In this document: positions 1-7,200 of the stretch, one piece after another
Layout: each line of letters opens with the position of its first letter
Position numbering within the stretch: the stretch's first letter is position 1
DNA from: DHVE2 group archaeon
Lineage (GTDB): Archaea > Thermoplasmatota > Thermoplasmata > Thermoplasmatales > Aciduliprofundaceae
NCBI GenBank assembly: GCA_026986135.1
Contig: JALSPD010000135.1
Coordinates: 1-8,489 of the forward strand
Length of the DNA: 8,489 nt
Direction of reading: 5' to 3'
Program-made: the position numbers and the translations under genes
Notes under the pieces: generated by a model
What the model saw: only the letters and a program-made list of their open reading frames with translations
What the model was told of the DNA's origin: nothing
The model's database searches: none

Positions 1-61
1 GTTTGAATCTCTGTCCGTTTATCTCAGTTGGAACCTCACGTCCCACTGCATTTATCGGCAT
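1..61 (-). CDS. citF: Citrate lyase alpha subunit, N-terminal fragment (runs off left edge)
   Basis: Only the first 20 codons are inside the window. The ATG at 61-59 lies 2 nt after the citE stop and is preceded by a strong Shine-Dalgarno motif (70-76). The peptide starts MPINAVGREVP; the NAVGRE(I/V)P block close to the N-terminus is typical of many CitF proteins, and the position right after citD and citE is the usual operon order. CitF is the citrate:acetyl-ACP transferase subunit, which swaps acetyl for citryl on the acyl carrier subunit in the cytoplasmic citrate lyase complex. The catalytic part is outside the window, so the call rests on the short N-terminal match and on context. Confidence 0.8.
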   Translation of the reverse strand, partial: MPINAVGREVPTEINGQRFK

Positions 62-63
62 TT

Positions 64-912
64 TCAATCCACCTCCGCATAGGCAAGAATTTTCTTAGCT
101 CTTTCCAGAACAGGCTTGTCAATCATCCTTCCATCAAGTGATATAACCCCTTTACCCTCTTCCATAGCTTTTTCGGCAGCTTCCACTATCCTTTTAGCTT
201 CTTCAATTTCCCTATCATCGGGTCTGAATGCCCGATGCACGATTTCAATCTGATTGGGATGTATGACACCTATTCCGTCAAAACCCATATATCTAGCCCT
301 TCTTGCATATTCAAATAGGCCCTCTTCATCCCTCACATTCCCATATACCGTATCAAGCGCCATCTTACCATGGGCTTTTGCAGATATCACTATTTCAGCC
401 CTGACATGATCAAGAATCAGTGCTTTTTTCTTTGGAATTCCAAGTTCCGCAGTTAGATCCTCACCACCCCATGCCATTGCAATTACACGGGGATGCTTTG
501 CAATTTCCCTTGCATTTATCAGACCACGAAGGGTCTCAACGATGGGTACGATTTTTCTCTCATCCAGACCATTTCTATCCTCAATTTCACTCATAACTGA
601 GGATATGGCTTCAATATCCCCGTAATCCTCAACCTTCGGAATATTCACCACATCCACATAGGGCAAAACTTCTTCTATATCCTCTTTCCAGAAGGGTGTA
701 TCTATCCCATTTATTCGCACCCATTTCTCACTTTTTCCAAAATCAACATTTTTAAGTGCGTATTTCACAAGAATCCGGGCATCAAATTTCTGATCAAGAG
801 GCACGGAATCTTCAAGATCAAGAATAACACAATCAGCACCATACAGCCCCACATTCTCTATTAGGTGTGGGTTATTACCCGGAACATAGAGCCTTGTTCT
901 TCTCAGTTTCAT
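64..912 (-). CDS. citE: Citrate lyase beta subunit (citryl-ACP lyase), HpcH/HpaI aldolase family
   Basis: This 282-aa TIM-barrel protein has the usual CitE length. It cleaves the citryl thioester carried by the acyl carrier subunit to oxaloacetate and the acetyl thioester, as part of the cytoplasmic citrate lyase complex. Family motifs are in order: RTRLYVPGNN near the start, DLED (32-35) and E126 in ETLRGL as expected metal and substrate ligands, VRIN with R66, GGEDLTAELG (149-158), IHPNQ (217-221) and SLDGRMIDKPV (258-267). No expected active-site residue is obviously missing. The ATG overlaps the citD stop as ATGA and has a GAGGTG motif upstream, which fixes the start. Related enzymes such as malyl-CoA or citramalyl-CoA lyases share the fold, but the flanking citD and citF genes support citrate lyase. 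What acyl carrier it uses is open, because of the unusual CitD next to it. Confidence 0.93.
   Translation of the reverse strand: MKLRRTRLYVPGNNPHLIENVGLYGADCVILDLEDSVPLDQKFDARILVKYALKNVDFGKSEKWVRINGIDTPFWKEDIEEVLPYVDVVNIPKVEDYGDIEAISSVMSEIEDRNGLDERKIVPIVETLRGLINAREIAKHPRVIAMAWGGEDLTAELGIPKKKALILDHVRAEIVISAKAHGKMALDTVYGNVRDEEGLFEYARRARYMGFDGIGVIHPNQIEIVHRAFRPDDREIEEAKRIVEAAEKAMEEGKGVISLDGRMIDKPVLERAKKILAYAEVD
70..76 (-). promoter_or_regulatory. Shine-Dalgarno motif of citF
   Basis: The minus strand reads GGAGGTG, then 8 nt, then the citF ATG at 61. The motif is embedded in the last codons of citE, so citF translation is probably coupled to citE. The internal operon genes thus use Shine-Dalgarno initiation, unlike the first gene citD. 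Confidence 0.8.
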
Positions 913-1154
913 TCTCCTTCACCTCTGAATTTTCTTATTGCTGATTCAATCCTGGCCCGAAGAACCCAGTCAAGGGCACCCATATCCTCCACAAGCACCT
1001 TCGCCTTTACCCCTTCTGTCATCTCTTCCACCGTTTTTCTTATGGCATTTCCGTATATCCGTTCCAGCTTGCTTTTTATTATTATCTCTCTGCTTTCCGC
1101 ATTCTCAATTGAAACCCGCACATCTCCTTTTTCCAGGGTACCTGCCTCAACCAT
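909..1154 (-). CDS. citD: Citrate lyase acyl carrier (gamma) subunit, CitD family, with lysine at the prosthetic-group position
   Basis: This 81-aa protein matches CitD along its length: AGTLEKGDV (4-12), YGNAIR (34-39) and the signature EDMGALDWVLRARIESA (56-72). In bacterial CitD the serine of AGTLES (Ser14 in Klebsiella, known from the literature) carries the phosphoribosyl-dephospho-CoA group that holds acetyl and citryl. Here the same position is Lys9 (AAA codon), and no nearby serine replaces it. The family is usually about 95-100 aa; this one is shorter before AGTLE and at the C-terminus. It is the first gene of the cit unit. The ATG follows an in-frame TGA four codons upstream and sits 21-28 nt from a TATA-like box, consistent with a leaderless message. 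Family membership is clear; whether it works as a classical acyl carrier is not. Confidence 0.88.
   Translation of the reverse strand: MVEAGTLEKGDVRVSIENAESREIIIKSKLERIYGNAIRKTVEEMTEGVKAKVLVEDMGALDWVLRARIESAIRKFRGEGE
915..925 (-). promoter_or_regulatory. Shine-Dalgarno region of citE
   Basis: The minus strand reads GAGGTGAAGGAG just before the citE ATG (912); GAGGTG (925-920) ends 7 nt from the start codon. It lies within the last codons of citD, and the two genes share ATGA, so coupled translation is likely. Confidence 0.7.
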
Positions 1155-1174
1155 ACCCTTAAATCAAAAACCCG

Positions 1175-1187
1175 TATAATAAGGTTT
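1175..1187 (-). promoter_or_regulatory. Probable archaeal promoter (BRE/TATA) of the citDEF operon
   Basis: In the 33-nt gap between the upstream 1012-aa gene and citD, the minus strand reads AAAACC followed by TTATTATA (1182-1175). The box spans -28 to -21 relative to the citD ATG (1154). Archaeal transcription normally starts roughly 25 nt downstream of TATA, so the transcript would begin at or very near the ATG. No well-spaced Shine-Dalgarno motif precedes citD; the AAGGG next to the ATG is too close. The cit operon thus probably has its own promoter. Confidence 0.55.
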
Positions 1188-4100
1188 TCAGATTATGAAC
1201 ACATTGCCACATATCTTGCATGTTTTGAGCCTCTGGGCGCATGGCTTGTGGTATGTTGCCCCACATTCTGAACATACCACCATCTCCATACCCTGAGGTA
1301 TCTTCCCTCTACAGTAAACGCATCTTTCACTACCGCTGCTCTCTGATATTGTGTATCCTCTAAGATTTACCGTGAATGAGAATGTGGTGGTTACCATTTC
1401 CCCACCAACACCCTCAAAGAAGAGATCCACCTTTATATCCTCATCTGGATCGGATACCTTTGCAGAGATATCCACATGCTTCTCCTCCCCAGGAGAGAGA
1501 GTACCGATCTTTTCCTGATAGTTTATGGCTCCGTATATCTCAAAGCTAACATTTTTAGCTTCATGATTTCCCTTGTTGGTTACACTCAGGAAGATGTGAC
1601 ATGTATAATTCTCGTCAACATAGATGTCGTCAATACTCACATCCACATCTGGATTAAGTTCTCCCAGTATGCTCTGAAATATTTCCACACCCATCTCGGC
1701 CTTCTCGAGTTCTTTGGGATACCATTCTCTAACGGGCACCCCATAGCTTCTCAGTAAATCATAGTACTCCTGCAATTTTCTTTTTAATTCAATTGCTCTT
1801 GCATCCCTCTCCCCAATAGCACGTCTCAGTTTTTCCATAAAAATTTCGTATCTTTCCAGGGCATCAGAGGGATTGATAGATGCGCTTACCAGTATCCTTT
1901 CAACCTCCCGCTGATTCTCCTCCACAAACTCGGGATATCTCTTTTTAACATCCTCTATGCTCTTGCTTATGTACATTGAGAGATGATTGAATACCCTCTC
2001 AGCCTTTGAAAATAGCCTTTCAAAATCCCTGGTTCGCTGTATCTCCTCCCTGCTAACACTTGGGGTGTACCCATGCTTTTCAAGAAATTCAATTACCTTT
2101 ATCGCTGTAGCCACAAGAAGTTCCCGTACATTATCCCTGCTCTTGTTGAACTCCTCCAGAAATTCCTCTCTTCTCTTCCAGTAATCACAGAATCTGAGTT
2201 GATGTATCCAGGCATCCATTTTTTCAAGTGGTATCCCTGAGATAAAAGAGTATTTACGTAGCCTGTTGTATTCGTTCTCTACCTTTTCAAGGGCCACCAT
2301 CCTTATATCCTCGTAGATGTGTGTGAATTCTTTGAGATTGTCCACACCATCCTTGAACTTTGAAAGTTTACTCTGGAAATACGCAGGAAGCAACTCTTTT
2401 ATGCACTGGAATTCCCCATTGATCCTGTTTGCCTCCTTAAGAGCATCCTCCATTAACTTATCAAGCTTGCTCCTGCAAAGCTTTATTTTATCAAGCGCCA
2501 GATCTGCATCTCCTGCTTCGTAGGTTTCCACTGCAGAGGAGACACAGTATTCAATATCTTCAACATCAACATAGTGCTTAACAAGTTCAATTCCATTTTT
2601 AACCTCTTCAAGGATTGATTCATATTCAGCTATCTTGCTTTCAATGTGTTCAACAAGTTTTTCAATTCTCTCCCTCAAAGGAGTGGTCTTTAAAAGAAAT
2701 TCCCTGTTGAACTCCTGACCTGAGGCAAGAATGGCTTCAACCTCATCCTTTAACGACGAGAGATACTTATCGTACCTTCCGTATTTCTGCTTTATTACCT
2801 CCATATTATATGCACATTCCTTCTCAATTGCCCTCCTAACGAGCTTCTCTATAATATCCATTTTCTTGGAGACTGCCTCAATGACCTTTTCATCCACCTT
2901 GGAAATTGAGAAAATATCGGTGTCCAGAATGGGTCTTATATACTCCCTTTCCTTTCCAATTAAACTGCTAACCACCACATAGACCCTGTTTCCATTTTCA
3001 AGGGCTGCATCCCGTATGGATTTAAGCCACGTATATATTCTCTCAATACCATTTTCGTCTATTAGAAGATCAATGCAATCAATAACCACATCACCCTCAC
3101 CAATGCTGCGAATTACCGCATCTGAAATTTCAAAATCTATTCGCTGGGGATGCACATATCTCTCTCCCCCAAAATCAGCAATCATCATAACCTCGCCGGG
3201 GTAATCGTTCACAAGCTCCTTTGAAAGCAAAAGAGATCCTCTGTTTATCCGCGATCTAATGCCAACCATACCCCACGAGCATATATTAAAGAGTGTGCTT
3301 ATCGTGAGTGTCGCGTCAAATAACCCCCTGAGCCTTGCAGTCTCCCTATCTGAAAAATTCTTGAAGCTGCCAGTAACTATAATCTTTGCCCTGCTGCTGT
3401 TTTTAACGAACTGTAGAAACTGATACACACTGCCAAACCCGTTGATATTAGATAGATAGTTGAGATCTTCAATAAGCACTATACCTTTAGCCCCCAGAAT
3501 CACCTCTGTAAGCTTACCACTTTTGAGATTAGGATCAATGTAATTATCGCCCCTGGGAGATATGTGATAATCGCTCAGGTTCTTTGAGGATATGTAAATA
3601 TGCTCCTTTCCAATTCTCTTCAGGTATGTGGAGATCAGACATGCACTGTTTCCGCTCGGATCATTCACAAATACAAGCTTCTTGTCGGGGATCTTTACCC
3701 TATTCACACCCAGAAGTTCAGCCATTTTCCAGAGTATCTCGCTAACATCCGAATCCACTTTCCTAAGGGCGTTTAAATCGTACATTATTTCGTCTATCCT
3801 TTCCAGTAACTGCTCAATGCTCTCACTTTTTTTCTCGCTTTCTCTCAATTCTTTTAAGGTCCTGTAAGCATTCATGAATTCCCCTTTGCTCACAAAATCC
3901 TCAATCTTGTCCGCCTCTCTTCCATAGCCTGTGTTTCTGAGATCTTCAATCACACCCTCAAAAACCTTTTTCAATCTCGCTCTCAGTTTTTTCTCAACCG
4001 ATGAAACAGGAAGATCCTTTATCCTGCGACCTGATTTTAACTGCGTGTATAGATTTCCTGCGATTTTCTCAAAACTCTGAGAATCGTTAAGGTAGGTGAA

Positions 4101-4226
4101 AATCTTCCGGTAAGAGTTAAGTCTCCTGAGAATCCTCTTTGAATCCGCTTTATCCTTACCTTCAATGAGAGGAAGCATCGGAATTGATAACGAGAGGGAA
4201 TACGCCAACCTATCATGCTTTCGCAT
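1188..4226 (-). CDS. Large multidomain protein: helical repeat, two DUF835-like domains, coiled-coil, Ig-like domain, C-terminal RING/PHD-like zinc finger (smaller paralogue)
   Basis: Function unknown. I count 1012 aa from the ATG at 4226. An in-frame GTG at 4244 would add six residues, but the ATG is preferred: the TATA-like box sits 24-31 nt upstream of it, and its N-terminus (MRKHDRLA) aligns with the neighbour's MLKTPHTRLA. Residues 38-127 form one helical repeat. Residues 183-309 form a DUF835-like domain with VNDPSGNSAC near its start and the acidic strand GIVLIEDLNYL (248-258). Residues 331-444 form a second, with VVIDCIDLLIDENG (380-393). Residues 445-855 are charged and mainly helical, partly coiled-coil. 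Residues 857-956 resemble a CARDB-type beta-sandwich. The end is a C4HC3 zinc site: C969, C972, C985, C988, H993, C996, C1003, C1006. There is no clear signal peptide or membrane segment, so it is probably cytoplasmic. It is the tandem paralogue of the gene at 4289-7615; a scaffold or signalling role is only a guess. Confidence 0.85.
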   Translation of the reverse strand: MRKHDRLAYSLSLSIPMLPLIEGKDKADSKRILRRLNSYRKIFTYLNDSQSFEKIAGNLYTQLKSGRRIKDLPVSSVEKKLRARLKKVFEGVIEDLRNTGYGREADKIEDFVSKGEFMNAYRTLKELRESEKKSESIEQLLERIDEIMYDLNALRKVDSDVSEILWKMAELLGVNRVKIPDKKLVFVNDPSGNSACLISTYLKRIGKEHIYISSKNLSDYHISPRGDNYIDPNLKSGKLTEVILGAKGIVLIEDLNYLSNINGFGSVYQFLQFVKNSSRAKIIVTGSFKNFSDRETARLRGLFDATLTISTLFNICSWGMVGIRSRINRGSLLLSKELVNDYPGEVMMIADFGGERYVHPQRIDFEISDAVIRSIGEGDVVIDCIDLLIDENGIERIYTWLKSIRDAALENGNRVYVVVSSLIGKEREYIRPILDTDIFSISKVDEKVIEAVSKKMDIIEKLVRRAIEKECAYNMEVIKQKYGRYDKYLSSLKDEVEAILASGQEFNREFLLKTTPLRERIEKLVEHIESKIAEYESILEEVKNGIELVKHYVDVEDIEYCVSSAVETYEAGDADLALDKIKLCRSKLDKLMEDALKEANRINGEFQCIKELLPAYFQSKLSKFKDGVDNLKEFTHIYEDIRMVALEKVENEYNRLRKYSFISGIPLEKMDAWIHQLRFCDYWKRREEFLEEFNKSRDNVRELLVATAIKVIEFLEKHGYTPSVSREEIQRTRDFERLFSKAERVFNHLSMYISKSIEDVKKRYPEFVEENQREVERILVSASINPSDALERYEIFMEKLRRAIGERDARAIELKRKLQEYYDLLRSYGVPVREWYPKELEKAEMGVEIFQSILGELNPDVDVSIDDIYVDENYTCHIFLSVTNKGNHEAKNVSFEIYGAINYQEKIGTLSPGEEKHVDISAKVSDPDEDIKVDLFFEGVGGEMVTTTFSFTVNLRGYTISESSGSERCVYCRGKIPQGMEMVVCSECGATYHKPCAQRLKTCKICGNVFII
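1209..1322 (-). other. Region encoding the binuclear C4HC3 zinc finger of the smaller paralogue
   Basis: The coded pattern is CX2C-X12-CX2C-X4-HX2C-X6-CX2C, the cross-brace order seen in PHD and RING-CH type fingers. It lies at the very end of the protein and is followed by only six residues (GNVFII). All eight ligands are conserved in the paralogue with identical spacing (4310-4423). A binding or ligase-like role is not shown by the sequence. Confidence 0.75.
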
Positions 4227-4249
4227 CGCTAAGGATAACGGCACTATCC

Positions 4250-4263
4250 TTATAAAATTTTAT
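4250..4263 (-). promoter_or_regulatory. Probable promoter of the smaller paralogue, with a palindromic AT core
   Basis: The short gap downstream of the larger paralogue reads, on the minus strand, GGATAAAATTTTATAAGG. TTTTATAA (4257-4250) is a TATA-like box spanning -31 to -24 from the ATG at 4226. Its core ATAAAATTTTAT (4252-4263) is a perfect 12-bp palindrome, so TBP could in principle bind either way. No Shine-Dalgarno motif precedes the ATG, which fits a leaderless message. Confidence 0.5.
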
Positions 4264-4288
4264 CCGAAAACATTTAGCGCGTTGCATG

Positions 4289-7200
4289 CTATGTTATAAA
4301 CACGTTTCCGCAGATCTTGCATTTCCCATATCTCTTTGCACACTGGATATGGTATGTGGCACCGCATTTAGCACATATAGCCATCTCATTATCCTTAAAT
4401 ATTCTCCCACGGCAAATTGAACATTTTTCGTTACCGCTGGCCATCTTAACAAAGTATCCCCTCAGATTTAGCTTATACTGGAAAGATTTAGTGGCTATGT
4501 TACCTCCTGGACCCTCATAAACGACGTCCACATCAACCATACTATCTGGATCCCTGACCTCTTCAATAATCTCCAGTATCCTGCTCTCTCCAGGGGAAAG
4601 TTCCTCTATCTTGGAGTTATGGCTGAAAGCTCCATGCGTCTCAATACTCACATTTTTAGCTGGATACCTATCCCTGTTTATAATTTCAACATAGGCATGC
4701 ACCGCACGAGTATCGTCCACAACCCACTCTTTAAATTGGATATCAAGATCCGGGGTAAGACCTTCCACCTTACTGCGCATATCATTGAGTATCATTTTGG
4801 CCTCTGCAACTGTGGTGGGCTTGATATATGTGGTCTCAACCCCATATTTCTTGAGGAGGGCATAATGTCCCTCAATTTCCCTGGTGAGCTCCTTAAGCAT
4901 CCTCATCTCCTTTTCACTGCGCTGTTCCAAAGAGGTAAGGGTATCTTCAAGTTCCTCAATAGTATTAAGGGGATCCCTACGGAATTTCTCAAGAAAATCT
5001 ATCTCACGGGTACCGATGCATCTGGGGCACCTGTCCCTAAGCGTATTGAAGTAGTTCTCCACATACCTAACAAGATGATGCTCAACACGTCCAGCAATAT
5101 CCAGAAGGGCATCAAGATCCTCGTTCTCTTCATTGAATTCAATTCCACTCACATCATAACCCCTTGATTTTAAAAATTCTATAGCCCTCATAATCCGTGA
5201 TCTAATCTGCTCCAGTATCTCTTCTTTTTTATCTTCAAAATCCCGAAGGAATTTTTCCTTGGCCTTTTTGTAATCACAGTATCTTTCCTCTCTTATGAAA
5301 TCACGAACACCGAATATTTTCATTGATGCTATCTCGGCGTACTTTTTGAGCTTCTCGTGCTCTTTCAGCATCTTTCTGGCAAGAAGGTTTCTCACAGCCA
5401 TATAAAGAATCGTGAAATCCTTCAACTTCTCTCTTTCACCTTCAAATTCTATTACCTTTTCTCTCAAATGGGGAGGAAGAAGGTAGGATACACACATAAT
5501 CTCTTCTCTTTTTGACCAGGCACGTGATAGAGCACGTCTCTGAAGTTTTTCAGCCATATCTTCGCATTTCTCAAGCTTATCTATTGCCTCCATATAATTG
5601 CCACTCTCAATGGTTTTACGGGCTTCAATCATACACTTATCCAAAGAACCTGTGTCCACATAAACCCTCAATACAGGCATGAGAGAATCAAGTTTTTCCA
5701 TCCTTTCCCTGAACTCCACAGTGATGTTTTCAATCTCCTCAACCCTTCTTTCTATTTCACGCTTTATGGGTGCTATTTTGATTATGCAGTTTATATCGTA
5801 AGTTCCAACCCTGCCGAGTTTGGATATATCCTCCTCAAAATCAGAGAGATATTTGCGATACTTTTCAAAGCGGTGTTTTATTATTTCAAGGGTATAAACG
5901 CATTCCTTCTCAACCTTCTTTTCAAGAATGCGTTTTACTGTTTTCATCTCCCTCTGCATAAAAGCCAGTCTCTTTTTGTCAATGTTTGCCATTAGAAATG
6001 TGTCAAAATCAACCAGAGGCATTATGTAATTCCTCTCACTTGCAACCAGATCCCGTGTTACCACATAAACCCTCTTTCCTCTTTTCTTTGCTATGTCCCT
6101 TACGGATTTGAGCCACAGATATATTTTTTCCAGACCATTCTCATCAATTAGCATGTCCAGTGCATCAATAACCACACTCCCAGAGTCTATGAATTCCGCT
6201 ATTTTGTCCATAATTTCAAAGTCAATTCGCTGAGGATGAAGAGTGTATTCTCCTCCAAAATCGGAGATTATGTAAACCTTTCCTGGAAAATCGTCAACGC
6301 GTTCCTTTGAGAGAAGAAGAGCCCCTTCTTTAAGGCGATTCTCAACAGCAATCAGATTGGAAGCACATATATTAACTGGAAACTCCACCTGTATTATTGA
6401 ATCTGCAATACCCTGCAATCTTGCACGCTCTCTCTCATTGAGCATTTTTAGGTTTATTGTCATTATTATCCTGCCTTCAAAGTTGTTTTTTATGTAGTAG
6501 AGAAATCTGTACACCTCGCTGAACTTGTTGCTTAGAATAAGATAGTTTATATCCTCCAGGAGAATAAGTCCCTCGCTTGAAAGTATCTTCTCGCCAAGCT
6601 TGGACGCCTGAAGAGTAGGACTGATTCTGTTATCAACATCAATCTGAGTTATCCAGAAATCGCCTATGCCTGAAGTTGAAAAGAAAGTAAACGGAACCCC
6701 AAGCCTCTTCAAATAAAGGGAAAGATAGCAAGCTGCATTTCCATATGGATCATCCACGATTATAACTCTATCATCTGGAATCTTTAGAGAGCCTATTTTC
6801 ATAATCTCTCCGACTTTCCACTTGATATCCTCAACATCCACCCCAGCCCTGCTCAACAACTCAATAATGCGGTATGATTCAAGGTACGTCTTCATGAATT
6901 CCTTTAAATCCACCTCCTCCACATCCACCTTCTTAACCATCTTTATTCCCTTAAGTGTGTAGTAGGCATTCTCATAATCGCCCCCCTTCAGAAACTCCTC
7001 CACCTTATCCGCCTCTCTTCCGTACCCTGATCTCCTGAGGTTTTCTATACGATCCCTTATCCTCCTATCTATAACTTCCCTAAGCTGTTCTTCAACCTTT
7101 GCATAAATCTGTTCATTCACCAAAACCCGTGATTTCAGTTTGGAATACACTTCCCCTGCAATTGAGTTGAAGGTTTTTGTCTCGTTAAAGAAAGCAAGGA

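Noticed and set aside
1166..1170. T5 run on the minus strand after the stop of the smaller paralogue, as a transcription terminator
   Set aside because: The run is short and lies downstream of the predicted cit TATA box, immediately before citD, so calling it a terminator is not supported.
865..1179. Plus-strand open frames (104 and 74 aa) antisense to citD
   Set aside because: The CitD reading on the minus strand is matched by clear family motifs; the plus-strand frames are low-complexity shadows.
4170..4226. Signal peptide or membrane anchor at the N-terminus of the large paralogues
   Set aside because: The hydrophobic stretches (LAYSLSLSIPMLPL and LAAILALAYPAI) are short, contain prolines and lack a cleavage-like site; the rest of the proteins is soluble and charged.
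4619..5167. Plus-strand open frame of 182 aa inside the larger paralogue
   Set aside because: It lies wholly antisense to a well-supported coding region, has no recognisable domain, and its composition is what one expects from the reverse strand of helical coding sequence.
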